Below, in pieces: positions 23,737 to 33,390 of a DNA stretch of 64,000 nt. Each line of letters starts with the position of its first letter. The first letter of the stretch is position 1. Under the pieces are notes generated by a model, which made no database searches, was not told where the DNA came from, and saw only the letters and a program-made list of their open reading frames with translations. Source of the DNA: Karalla daura (taxonomy: Eukaryota > Chordata > Actinopteri > Chaetodontiformes > Leiognathidae); the NCBI GenBank assembly GCA_029224185.1, contig CM055200.1, forward strand, positions 5,914,938-5,978,937, given 5' to 3'. A program made the position numbers and the translations under genes.

Positions 23737-24439
23737 CAGCATTCGTGTCCTCGCGTCTCCGTCTCGCCTCCGATCGGCCCCCGCCGTCTCCGTGGTCTCG
23801 TGCTCGATTCGTCCTCCTCTCCCACTTCCCAACCCTTCCAGAGAAACGGAACCGATGGGGGGGAAAACGTGACCGTGATGTCGGCCTCGTTCCCTCACAT
23901 GATCGTTAGTGCGAAAAATCAATAGGCTTCTCCAGTAGTCATTACCGTGACTGGCTCAGAGTCTCGTGGAACGGAAGATGTTTCCTTCCTGTGGTTGGTT
24001 TAGGCGTTTACCACGACTGGTAGTCTGGCTCTTTGCTCGCCAGGAAGGCCGGAGACGAGGCACTTAGGAGGCCACGCGCACTCATCATTTATTAAATAGT
24101 TGCTTGCTCGCTGAAGACCTCCACACAACAAGCAGCAACTGCTGCTCCCTTTGCACACGTATCACCATTCTATCTCTAGTGTGTAGGCTCAAGTGTATTT
24201 CTATCTGCCCCCCCCACATTCCTATCCACCGGCCTGTCTGGAATACTGCAGGAAAGTGGTAGGAATGAGGCTGTCCGACACAAACCGCGCAGGCTGCCAC
24301 GAGTCGGAGGAAAGTCCTTTGAATGCAATGTCAGATTGAGAAAACAAAGTCACATTGTCACCTCTGTACATCTTTTTATGTTTTATGAAAAAAACAACAT
24401 TCATTTCAAGTTATCAGTTATCACAGTCTCCACTCTAAG

Positions 24440-24569
24440 TACCAGGGGGGGAAAAACGCCCACACTCACGGGTAGAACGTTCAGATTCCTCACATAGAAA
24501 GGTCGTGGGTCTGCCTGGCACTTGAACTCGGGACCCTCGAGCTGTGAGGCCACAGGGCCAGCCGCTCAT
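24440..24569 (-). repeat. Teleost interspersed repeat fragment, minus orientation
   Basis: On the + strand it reads 'ACACTCACGGGTAGAACGTT', 'TCACATAGAAAGGTCGTGGG', 'CACTTGAACTCGGGACCCTC' and 'GAGCTGTGAGGCCACAGGGC', the reverse complement of the family head and middle. It ends about 70 bp before the 3' splice site of the B3GNT2 coding exon, so it sits in the branch-point-proximal part of the intron. Confidence 0.7.
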
Positions 24570-24600
24570 TGTCGTCGTTCCTAACATCATTGTTTCCCCC

Positions 24601-24641
24601 TGTGTGTGTGTGTGTGTGTGTGTGTGCGTGCGTCTGCTCAG
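24601..24641 (+). promoter_or_regulatory. B3GNT2 3' splice site with adjacent (TG)n tract
   Basis: A TG run (about 24601-24625) is followed by TGCGTGCGTCTGCTCAG, with the acceptor AG at 24640-24641. The exon is taken to begin at 24642. A second possible acceptor AG lies at 24649-24650, eight bases downstream, and would also leave the ATG intact. The usual C/T-rich tract is largely replaced by TG repeats. UG repeats are known binding sites for TDP-43 and CELF proteins, so splicing may be sensitive to repeat length. Confidence 0.6.
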
Positions 24642-24666
24642 GTGGCGACAGGTGCAGCGCACTGTC

Positions 24667-25860
24667 ATGGCGGTGCTGCGGCGGAGGCTCAAGCTCGTGG
24701 TGACGGTGACCATGGTCAACCTCTTCATCTTCATCCTCATCTCGCGCCACAGCAACCAGGACAAGAGTGGACGCTCCAAGGTCCAGATCCCCACCAAGCC
24801 CTTCTGGACCAAAATGGTTCCCAGTCCGGCGTACTGGAACCGCCAGCAGCAGATCCTCGACCTGCAGAACAATCCGGTCCTGGCGGTGAACTACAGCACG
24901 GCGGAGGTGTCCGACTGGCTCAACGACACCAGTTTGTCCTCGGACCCCTGCCTGCCTAACGCCAGGGTCACCACCCAGGTGAAGGACTACAACTCCCTAC
25001 CGGGCCGCTTTAAGGACTTCCTGCTCTACATGCACTGCCGCTCCTACCAGATCCTGGTGGACCAGCCGGACATCTGCAAGGAGCCGCCCTTCCTGCTCCT
25101 GGCCATCAAGTCCCTGGCGCCGCACTTCGACCGGCGGCAGGCCATCCGCGAGTCCTGGGGCCGGGCCGGCGCGGTGGCCAACAAGACGGTGGTCACCATC
25201 TTCCTGCTGGGCAACGCCACCAGCGGGGACCACCACCCCGACCTGTCCGCCATGCTGCGCTACGAGAACCTGCGCCACCGCGACCTGGTCCAGTGGGCGT
25301 ACCGGGACTCCTTCTTCAACCTGACCGTCAAGGAGGTGCTGTTCCTGGAGTGGATCCAGAGCCGCTGCCCGGGCGCCCGCTTCGTCTTCAAGGGCGACGA
25401 CGACGTCTTCGTCAACACCTACCGCATCCTGGACTTCCTCGGGGGCCTCCCCGAGCCCAAAGCCAGGGACCTGTTCGTGGGCGACGTGATCACCAACGCC
25501 GGGCCGCACCGGGACAAGAAGGTGAAGTACTTCATCCCGGAGAGCATGTTCGTGGGGACGTACCCGCCGTACGCGGGGGGGGGCGGATACCTGTACTCCG
25601 GGGACTTGGCCGCGCGTCTGCACAATGCGTCGCAGGGCGTGGCGCTCTACCCGATAGACGACGTCTACACGGGCATGTGCCTGAGGAAGCTGGGCCTGGC
25701 CCCGGAGAAGCACAAGGGCTTCAGGACTTTCAACATCGAGGAGAAGTACAGGTCCAACCCCTGCGCCTACAAGAGCCTAATGCTCGTTCACCCGAGGACG
25801 CCGCAGGAGATGATCGAGATCTGGTCCTGGCTCAGCAGCCCGTCCCTGAACTGCCAGTGA
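24667..25860 (+). CDS. B3GNT2: B3GNT2, N-acetyllactosaminide beta-1,3-N-acetylglucosaminyltransferase 2
   Basis: A complete 397-residue frame in one exon, the same length as I recall for human B3GNT2 and closely similar throughout. It is a type II Golgi enzyme that adds beta-1,3-GlcNAc from UDP-GlcNAc to terminal galactose and, with beta-1,4-galactosyltransferases, builds poly-N-acetyllactosamine. Seen: a short basic cytoplasmic tail (RRRLK, residues 5-9), a membrane anchor (about 10-26), a stem, then the GT31 domain with FLLLAIKS (142-149), RRQAIRESWG (156-165), the metal-binding DDD (244-246) in FVFKGDDDVFVN, the YAGGGGYLYSG loop (302-312) and PIDDVYTGMCL (329-339), whose aspartates include the expected catalytic base. 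N-glycosylation sequons lie at 75, 86, 172, 183, 219 and 320. The ATG has G at -3 and +4. The frame stays open upstream through the splice site, so the start relies on homology and on the exon-1 stop at 10825. Codon third positions are very GC-rich. Confidence 0.97.
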   Translation: MAVLRRRLKLVVTVTMVNLFIFILISRHSNQDKSGRSKVQIPTKPFWTKMVPSPAYWNRQQQILDLQNNPVLAVNYSTAEVSDWLNDTSLSSDPCLPNARVTTQVKDYNSLPGRFKDFLLYMHCRSYQILVDQPDICKEPPFLLLAIKSLAPHFDRRQAIRESWGRAGAVANKTVVTIFLLGNATSGDHHPDLSAMLRYENLRHRDLVQWAYRDSFFNLTVKEVLFLEWIQSRCPGARFVFKGDDDVFVNTYRILDFLGGLPEPKARDLFVGDVITNAGPHRDKKVKYFIPESMFVGTYPPYAGGGGYLYSGDLAARLHNASQGVALYPIDDVYTGMCLRKLGLAPEKHKGFRTFNIEEKYRSNPCAYKSLMLVHPRTPQEMIEIWSWLSSPSLNCQ

Positions 25861-26651
25861 CCGACCCCCCCCCCCGCCCCCCTCTGCAGCAAGCAGCCCG
25901 GGACCGTCCGCCCCGCAGACGGAAACGCGTCCCGGGTCGTTCCCGGAAAAGTCTAGAGGGTCTTGAGTCGGGGGTCCGCGGCGTAAAAGGTGGCAGCTTT
26001 GGGTCGAGACGGAGGGAGACACAAAGACGGCGTCCGGACTCCTGTACCACTTCACCGTCGAGCGGCCCCGTGTCTGTCTCACGTGTGCACATATTTATAT
26101 CGCGACTATTTATACGGCCATTCGAATGCTTTAACACTGTGTGTCTGCTCCCGTCGCGGAGCGTCTCGATGCTGTATTACGTGGAGGAGGGGCCCGGGAG
26201 GCGGGCTCTCTTTCACCGTCTAGAAAGAGACTGCTGCAGGCTTTCAAAGTGCTTCCCAGCCAACACTTCCCAGTCGGCGTCGCCGGGGGCCCCGTCCGTG
26301 CTGCTACTCCCATCCACACCACGCTCCCCCCCCCGAAGTATTCGCGCGTCAAACTCGACCGGTTTCTGTTCAGAGACAAACCCCTTCACGTACAGTAATA
26401 ACTCATTTACATGCAGGAGCATCGTCCAGTCCGGGAGAGGAGCTCGTTACGGCCTCTTTCAGCCAGAGTCTTGGATTATGTCTCCGTTCCCTGTAACTAG
26501 TGCAATTTTGACCTAGGAGTTTTTCATGATAGAGGGCTGTTTGTTAGCCAGCTCAGCAGGTCTGGGCTTGGAGAAATCCCAATGCTGTTCAATATCGCTT
26601 CAGGTTCCCGCTTCGCACGAAAAGGAGCAGACTGGCACGCGAACCCAAGGT

Positions 26652-26685
<34 letters not shown>

Positions 26686-26986
26686 GCTTGTGCGGCATTT
26701 CCAGCTTCCTCGTGTCTGAAACACCTGCTCGAACTCGCCTCGTGGACCTCCGTCCGGGGCTTTTTTCGCCGCCCCGAGGACCCCCGAGCATACGCGGAGG
26801 TGTTTTGTGCCCCCGGGGCCTTAGTTTTACCGTCTCTTCGGGACGTGTTTGTCGGTGAATGTTTGTGGAGAAGAGAGCAGCGGCTCCTCACTACTGTATG
26901 GCCTCGGCGCGGCCGCCGTCTCGTCGACTCTTTCACTTTAGCGGATACTTGACACAGAATCGAGTCTCCCAGACGCACCTTCGTCA

Positions 26987-27027
26987 TAGAGGAGGAGGAG
27001 GAGGAGGAGGAGGAGGAGGAGGAGGAG
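26987..27027. repeat. (GGA)n repeat in B3GNT2 3' UTR
   Basis: About thirteen GGA units, complementary to the (CTC)n run at 27619-27661, about 600 nt downstream. Confidence 0.95.
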
Positions 27028-27403
27028 GGCAGGCGTGCGTGACCTGAATGTATGCGTGTGGGTCCAGGGTCCATCCACCTCGGAACTGGCTCGTTCCTCA
27101 GTATTCCCACCCGCAGGACTCGGTTCATGAAGTCAACACTGGAGAAAACAAAAAAAAAAAAAACGAGGCCCGCGGATGTTTTGATGGGCCTGAACCTTGG
27201 AACACCTGAGAGGGGAGAGGGAGAGGGAGAGGGAGGGGTAGAGAGAGTGCGAGGCCTCTGTTGTAGCACCCCCTGCTGGTCGGGAAGGCCACCTCCCCGT
27301 CTCGACCCTGGTCTGTCGTAAACCTCATTCTTTTCTTTCATTTGTGACCGTGCCTTTGCCAAAAGCTTTACTCCGGAGCACCTGAAAATCTCCGCACTGT
27401 TCG

Positions 27404-27452
27404 TGTTTGTTCGTTTGTTTGTTTGTTTGTTTGTTTGTTTGTTTGTTTGTTT
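27404..27452. repeat. (GTTT)n repeat
   Basis: About twelve TTTG/GTTT units. Confidence 0.95.
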
Positions 27453-27618
27453 TTGCGCCCGCTTTTGTTTCAACAATCGCGGCGAGGCTCCGCCGGTTCA
27501 TCTGGCGCAGAGCTCCCTCAGGGACCTCCAGCTCGCCGGACGCTGTTTGGACCGACCGCGGCGCCGCCTGGACCGGATGCTTCGCCCTCCTGAGACGTTT
27601 AGGAGGAGGGAGGCGCCG

Positions 27619-27661
27619 CCTCCTCCTCCTCCTCCTCCTCCTCCTCCTCCTCCTCCTCCTC
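27619..27661. repeat. (CTC)n repeat
   Basis: About fourteen CTC/TCC units, a perfect trinucleotide run. Confidence 0.95.
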
Positions 27662-28204
27662 GCCCGTCCTTCGGGCCGCGCCTCATAATCACTCTGCTCT
27701 CTCTCCAAACACACGATTCCACGCTCCTGCCGCGCGCGCGGATCGCGGCGAATAGAAATGTTTACGTGCTCCGAGGGGTCGTCTTCACCGTTGTTTATCT
27801 CCGTCTACTCGTCGCGTCTTCACTGTCCCCCGGGTGAATTCTCCGAGGAGTTCAGTGTCCTTTGGCATCACTGTCGTGCCTCGTGGGCCGTACCGCCGGG
27901 CGGGGTTTCGGGTCGGTGTCCGTCTCCTGCGGCCCGGGACGGGGCGGAACTCGGACCCGGCCCGGGCCGTCTCCGAGGAATCCTGTCCAGATCGTGACGG
28001 CGAATCACCGTCTTGGCACAAATCGCCGGAAAACTCAAAGAATGCTGTCGCCGCCGTGTCGCGCAACGCCTGCACCAGACGGAGGTGGCGCCCAGACGCG
28101 TGCCCGATGTTCGTATGCACTGTATGTTTTAAGATTATCCCTCGCACGCGTGATCGCTTCTTTTTTTTTTTTTTTTTTAATACCAAGAATGACTTGATTG
28201 TTTC

Positions 28205-28210
28205 AATAAA
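28205..28210 (+). terminator. Polyadenylation signal, probable B3GNT2 end
   Basis: AATAAA in TTTCAATAAAGGTC, followed by T-rich and TG-containing sequence (TTTTGCTCTTTTTGTAC) suitable as a downstream element. A second AATAAA lies at 28276-28281 and may be an alternative site. Confidence 0.55.
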
Positions 28211-28309
28211 GGTCTATTTTGCTCTTTTTGTACATAAATATACATGTGCTATGCATCGTAACTGTAATACAACCAAATAAATTATGTGAAGAAAGTGAAC
28301 GTGGGTCTG

Positions 28310-28358
28310 AGTCATGGTGCTGCATGGTGGACGAGTGGTTGGACTGTAGATTGCCCTG

Positions 28359-28456
<98 letters not shown>

Positions 28457-28610
28457 ACCTCTCCAAGCAGCGTCCCCTGTCTTCACCACATGTCCGCCTA
28501 TCGACCCGATTCCCATGCTGAATCTGAACCATGCTTCGCTGAGGCTAAGAGAGGTTTTAAGATGAACTGAAGCCTGCATTTGGACTCCCGGATGAGGACT
28601 ACTGCATCGT
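28310..28610 (+). repeat. Interspersed-repeat fragment expanded into (GT)n
   Basis: 'GTGCTGCATGGTGGACGAGT' followed by 'TAGATTGCCCTGAGGTGTGT' matches the head and the 'AAATTGCCC..AGGTGTG' segment of the teleost repeat, with the middle deleted. The GTGTG of the family then runs on as about 47 GT units (28361-28455). After it, the sequence 'CCTATCGACC' is too diverged to assign. Confidence 0.55.
28361..28455. repeat. Long (GT)n microsatellite, about 47 units
   Basis: Uninterrupted GT over about 95 bases, the longest simple repeat in the window; likely highly polymorphic. Confidence 0.97.
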
Positions 28611-29379
28611 GACGCCTCGGGTGATATTTCCGAAACGCCGTGATCATGCCCAGCGACCCTCAACGTTTTTGACACGAGACGAGCCGTTTCCTCACGTGAC
28701 CTCCTGACAAGTTGACCTGAGGTCACCAGATGGGAGAGCTCCTCAGGATGGCGCTGAACTGTGCAGTGAGCGCATGCGAACAGCAGAGGGCGGCAGAGTA
28801 CAAGCATCATGGCCGTTGAGCTGCGCTGTCCGAGTTCTGGCCTGCAGGTGGACGTCGTCTGAAGCGCGCCCGCATCTGTAGAGTTTACCAAAAAGCCCTT
28901 CTGCAATGATGTGGGGATATTATGGTCTGTTTTTGCACTGATATGGTCCCCTTTCAATGCTTATCTGGCGAGCGCACCTTGTCTTAACTCCCACTGGCTG
29001 CCATGCCTGTCACTTGTGAACGGTCGCGTGACTTTGCATTCTTTGACAAGCGACGGAGCTCTCCGTCTTTTTCCTGAACGAGATGGTTACTGGAGCAGTG
29101 CTACCAGGACCGCCCCTGCCTACACGCACACAACGTGACCAGATCGCAGTTTTTGGCATAGGGTCCCTGAACACAACTAGGGAGCATGTGCACATCGTCC
29201 AGCCTTAATATGTGTGAGCCAAAATCAGAGGAAGAATCAGATGCTGAACCAGAGCATGCACTCTCACTGGAACCTCACCAAACCCTCTTAAAATTTCTTC
29301 TTTACCTTCATTCATTTAGCCAGGGTCAACTGGCTGATATGACATCTGTTAAGAGATGTGGCCATCGGTCCTATAAGGT

Positions 29380-29422
<43 letters not shown>

Positions 29423-29835
29423 TTTCATTTTCAGTGGTCACTCTTGCATGATGTACGACACATGATACATGATGTCATCCTCGGAGCACAGACAAACCCG
29501 TTGCCCTGTCCTCTCTAGGGGTGGGGGGGGGGGACACGCGGTTGTCACGGCAACCGTATTCCCAAAGCGGCGGCTTGTCGCCATGTGGTGCAGGTGTGGG
29601 AGAGCAGGAGGGTTCACAAGGAGACGGACGCACTCTGTGCACGCGCGAGGCTGCGTTCTTGCAGCGTTCCCGCCGATTGCAATTCAACGACCTTGTAAGG
29701 AAAAGATGATTTCAAAAATGTGTTTTCAACCGATCCCTCGTTCCCTGCCAGGACGGAGTCCACGAGGTGGAAGTCTCCCAGCCAAAACAATCTTCACCTC
29801 CTGAAGTAAAACTAAGCTCCCTGTATAACAACTGC
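28611..29835. other. Gene-free interval downstream of B3GNT2
   Basis: No exon is recognised. It contains a (CA)n run at 29382-29418 and a G run at about 29524-29532. Open frames here lack recognisable motifs. Confidence 0.5.
29382..29418. repeat. (CA)n microsatellite
   Basis: About eighteen CA units. Confidence 0.95.
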
Positions 29836-30300
29836 TCAGACTCAGAATCACATTTATTGCCAGGTAATTGTGCAACTGCAACTACATGAGCGAGGAAATT
29901 TCATCTGAAGGTATTCACCGACACATCCAAAATCACCACCATTGTTGCATCGGGAAAATGTTACGTCAGAGCATATTTTACTGACTGCTTCATGACAGTT
30001 AGTCATCTGTGACTGCACCTCTGAAGTGTCACAGTATCTGTGTAACCACAGGTGACTCAAGCGTAGCTAGATAGATGAGAAGATGAATACAAATGTGTTT
30101 AGAAATAAATCTGATGTAAAAGCCAGGGTGTACTATATTTATCCAAGTATGTATATCCATTTACAGAACGCATACAGTCATACATTATACACATACTACC
30201 CTAGTAAGGACACTATAGATTAACACTATATAAATACACACACTCCTACAAATTCTCTACCTTACACAGTCATATGTTTACGTGAATAGATATCATTTTG
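29836..30300 (-). mobile_element. Non-LTR retrotransposon 3' tail, minus orientation
   Basis: On the + strand 'ACTCAGAATCACATTTATTG' followed by 'AGCGAGGAAATTTCATCTG' is the reverse complement of a common fish LINE/SINE ending ('GAAATTTC...CAATAAATGTGATTCTGA'). AT-rich sequence follows to about 30300, as expected of a LINE 3' UTR. No reverse transcriptase coding remains that I can recognise, and the inner boundary is uncertain. Confidence 0.5.
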
Positions 30301-31580
30301 ACCCTGATTGTGGTTAGGCGACGGCGCTAATCACAGATTCACCGCGTCACCCCCAGCTATCACATCTGGTCCGATGGAAAAGAGATTAGGAAACGAGGGG
30401 AGAGGGAAGGGAAAGAACAGGGTGGACTGAGGGAAGGCTGGTTATTGGATTTATTTTTTATACAGAGAGAGAAACAGAAACATTGAGACTTTGAGAAGTC
30501 CTACTCCTCTGAATGTTAACTATTGGAATAACAATGAATGACATTTGACTTTCCAATGCAGCTTGAATTTGTTCCTAATAAAGCGTTCTTATCGTTCTTT
30601 CCTGATGACCTTATGATAAATATAACTGACTGATCAGAGAGAGGATCAGAAATGAGGTCTTGCAGTCAAAATGTTTTAGTGGGGTTTATTCTTTGCAAAG
30701 CAGCTACAGTGCAGAGAGCTTGGCTCGGAGCACAGACGATCAAGGGTTATTAGAGGTAAGTTCTGAGTGTGGGCCGTCAGAGTTCCTGAATGGGGATGAC
30801 TTAATATGGCTCAGACTGGCTGCGACTTGTACTGACTTGACGTGGGGAAGAGGAACAAATAACAGGAACTACTGTTAACAGGGTTGTGTCAGACAAGGGT
30901 CATCTATAGGGTTACAGACAGGTCATGTCTTGCTGATGCAGACAATGAAGTATAGAAGACATAGGGATTGTTCCATTACACACTCTTCTGAATCTCCTTG
31001 ATTATTTGTTTGGGAGCTATAGTGTCCCTATGTTCTTTGGTAGTTTCAGTACTCAGAGAGTACAGAGCATAAAGGAGGTTCCAGGAGAACAGAGCTGGAA
31101 ACCTCTGACTGTAGACGGATTGACAGTCCAAACCCCACCCTCCAGGAATCATCTGTAACCTGTTCCTGATCCAGGTCTGGGTGACACCGAGGCACAGAGC
31201 GACAGCTGAGTCATTCTGACCGCTGAGCTTTTTTTGTATTATTTTCTTTTCTTTTTTTTCTTTTTTCCACTCCCAGCACAACGATTGTCAGAGCGTTCCA
31301 CATTTGGCACATTTCGCCAAATGCTGGGAATTTATTACCGGGCTCGCTCCAGTTCCACTCAGTCGCCACCGTGAAAGGCTCCTCCGTCTGCTTCCTGTTG
31401 CTTTAATCGATCAGGTTTTTCATTCAAAGCAGCGACCGTCTGTATTCAATCTGGGAGAGTACTGTTGAGTAGTGCTATATCTCACACTGACAGAAACTCA
31501 TCATGTAAACTTAAAATCTTGAATATGTTGGCGCTTTAAGAGAATGCCTATAGTATAAATAGAAACTAGCAGAACTAAAA
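30301..31580. other. Unassigned interval between two outward-facing LINE tails
   Basis: An open frame of about 100 codons exists on the minus strand (30976-31281), but its product has no domain I can name. Sequence just before 31581 includes TATAAATA at 31555-31562. The interval may be internal sequence of the flanking elements. Confidence 0.4.
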
Positions 31581-31838
31581 ATGTATGCAGTTCTATTGAT
31601 ACTAGTTCTCTTCCTTAGCATACATTGTGTCACATTCATGCCTGGAATGTACGGTGTGTGGGCTTATCAAAGAATCCCAGGTGCTCCCACTGACCTGGAT
31701 TATACGATGTGTGGTCAGGCAAAGGCCTCAGATTTCACATGCAGTGACCATAGCGCTTCACACTCTGGCAGAGAGGAACTCTTCTGTGATTTCATTGCCC
31801 GGATCTGCAGATTTTGTGCACATATTGTACATCATTGA
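31581..31838 (+). CDS. Uncertain 85-codon ORF with signal-peptide-like start
   Basis: The product begins MYAVLLILVLFLSIHCVTF, a convincing hydrophobic leader, followed by about 65 residues containing seven cysteines and ending CRFCAHIVHH. A TATAAATA box lies only about 20 bases upstream of the ATG, too close to leave a normal leader from that TATA. The 3' half runs into sequence that looks like a LINE 3' tail (to about 31990), which argues that the frame is fortuitous. I recognise no family. Possible identities are an orphan secreted peptide, a retroelement-derived frame or chance. Confidence 0.12.
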   Translation: MYAVLLILVLFLSIHCVTFMPGMYGVWAYQRIPGAPTDLDYTMCGQAKASDFTCSDHSASHSGREELFCDFIARICRFCAHIVHH

Positions 31839-31990
31839 GTCTTTAGGTCTATGCTATTCGCGTTGCTAATTTGCGCGTCTTGCACCATAACGAATTCCCT
31901 GTAGCCGTCTAACCACGTTGTATAACTACTTAGCGATGAATGCTATTCTGATCCTGATTAATCTGATTATGACTTGAAGAAAAAAAAAAA
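31839..31990 (+). mobile_element. Non-LTR retrotransposon 3' tail, plus orientation
   Basis: 'GCGTCTTGCACCATAACGAA' followed by 'TTCCCTGTAG' and 'GCTATTCTGATCCTGATTAA' resembles the typical fish LINE ending 'TTGCACC..GAATTCCTTGTA...GCTGATTCTGATTCTGA'. An A run at 31979-31990 follows. Confidence 0.5.
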
Positions 31991-32179
31991 CCCTCAGGGG
32001 TAAATTGAGCTGCTTCTGCTCTCTCAGTTAGTTTCAGAGGTCGGGTTTGATTGGATTACAAAATCTAAACATCAGAGGAAAGCTGACCGCATCCTGACGG
32101 TCACGATGACATCAGCATGCTGCCAGGAAATCGGGATGATAATGTGGATCTTAAGTTCTCGGAAATTGATGGGAGCAGC

Positions 32180-32252
<73 letters not shown>

Positions 32253-33390
32253 ACACTGAGCAGACGATGTGAGTTTCTAAGGAGTCTTCACTTCCTCATG
32301 TGTCAGTGCTATGAATGCACCCATTAAGGCTCAGGAAGCAGCATCTCATTGTTGGCCAGAAATACCCAGCTTTACTCTCTGTTCCCCTCCTTGACCCTCA
32401 TTCATCCAGGAAGCATAGGAATGAGTTTAATCCAGGTGTGAAAATGTATCTCGTCCGTCACAACAGAATCATAGTGGTAGGTGGCTGAAAATGAAATTTG
32501 ATACGTCTGGACATGGACTGTACATGCACGTGTCATACGAGGTTTATGGCAAACCTTGAACTTAAACTGAAGTTTGGGAACAGGCTTATGAACCCTGATT
32601 AAAGAATGGATAAATCATCTCTAGATTCCTGCAGCCAGAGCTTAATTTTTAACATTTCTTGTTTTTTCCACACCAGAGTAACAGAATGGGGGGAAACAGT
32701 CAGTGGCGGTGAGTGTGGACGTTTTCCGAGTGAGGGACGTGACACGGAGGGAGTGAGTCATTCCTCGGATCCACGTTCCGGCTGAATCACCCAAAAGGCA
32801 GGAAAAAGCCAGCTGGTGAAAGTGCGAGCGGTCCCAGATGACAGGTTGATGCTGCTTCCTCATAACAGCACATTGTGCCTGTGTTTTGTACGCCACTTGA
32901 ATATGCATGTCTTGTGTTGGCAATGGAACCGGAAGCTGTGGAAACCTTCACTGGAGCTACTCTCCAGGACAGAAAAGGGTCCTGTTCTGTTAGTACTTTA
33001 CTGAGCTTAGAAAAGGAAAAACTCAGAATTTCCAGGTAATTTTACTACACAAGACTTTTTTTGTAAAATTCATCTGCAGCCGTGACAACTACTTATGTTT
33101 TCATATTTCATTTTTACTGTGACACTGCATTGCACCGCATTAGCTAATGTTTATTTTGGCAACGATGCGCTAGCTTAAATGCTACAAACAAGCCATACAA
33201 GCAACCATTATTCATGAAACTCATTAAACACCAGAAAAGCAGAGTGACAGTACTGAGTTCAGACAGTTTGGGAGAACCTGAAAGCACTTAAATGCTGAAT
33301 TATGGTCAGTGTTATTCCAGAGGGCAGTGAATTACTGTAACTACTGTTAACCATGTGAATGACCCTGAGTGACCCTGCAGAACTGTTCTG
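31991..33390. other. Gene-free interval
   Basis: It contains a compound (CT)n(CA)n microsatellite (about 32184-32253). No exon is recognised. Confidence 0.5.
32184..32253. repeat. Compound (CT)n(CA)n microsatellite
   Basis: CT units with one CTAT interruption pass into CA units. Confidence 0.95.

Larger units (their letters stand above)
10866..24641 (+). other. Probable intron 1 of B3GNT2
   Basis: This is the interval between the candidate leader donor (GTAAGT at 10866) and the acceptor just before the B3GNT2 coding exon. It holds no recognised coding exon. It contains interspersed repeats (13385-13535, 24440-24569), microsatellites, long C tracts (13889-13908, 17624-17640, 21059-21090), a 59-bp tandem repeat, promoter-like islands near 16.5, 20.7 and 21.7-22.6 kb and a 44-codon ORF at 23067. 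If another first exon is used, part of this interval is upstream sequence instead. Confidence 0.4.
25861..28231 (+). other. B3GNT2: Probable 3' UTR of B3GNT2
   Basis: From the TGA at 25858-25860 the sequence is GC-rich and carries several simple repeats: (CT)n at 26652-26685, (GGA)n at 26987-27027, (GTTT)n at 27404-27452, (CTC)n at 27619-27661 and a T run near 28161-28178. The composition becomes AT-rich toward 28.2 kb, where an AATAAA occurs. No competing gene is recognised. The 3' end position is an inference, and an earlier end is possible. Confidence 0.55.

Noticed and set aside
24544..24666. Upstream in-frame extension of B3GNT2 from an ATG at 24544
   Set aside because: It would translate an interspersed repeat and the (TG)n tract and cross a good 3' splice site; the known protein length fits the ATG at 24667.
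24997..25713. A 238-codon antisense open frame inside B3GNT2
   Set aside because: Antisense of GC3-rich coding DNA; codon structure follows the sense gene and the product has no recognisable motif.
25293..26516. A 407-codon open frame overlapping B3GNT2 on the same strand
   Set aside because: It is a shifted-frame shadow of the very GC3-rich B3GNT2 coding sequence that runs on into the GC-rich 3' UTR; its composition is R/P/G-rich low complexity with no domain.
28214..28957. 247-codon minus-strand frame
   Set aside because: It depends on translating the (GT)47 microsatellite as (Thr-His)n; not a gene.
30976..31281. Minus-strand frame with a 'NDSAV.LCLG' phrase resembling an Ig V-domain end
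   Set aside because: Only one short similarity, no upstream Ig strands or Cys/Trp pattern, and it lies between LINE tails; too weak to call.
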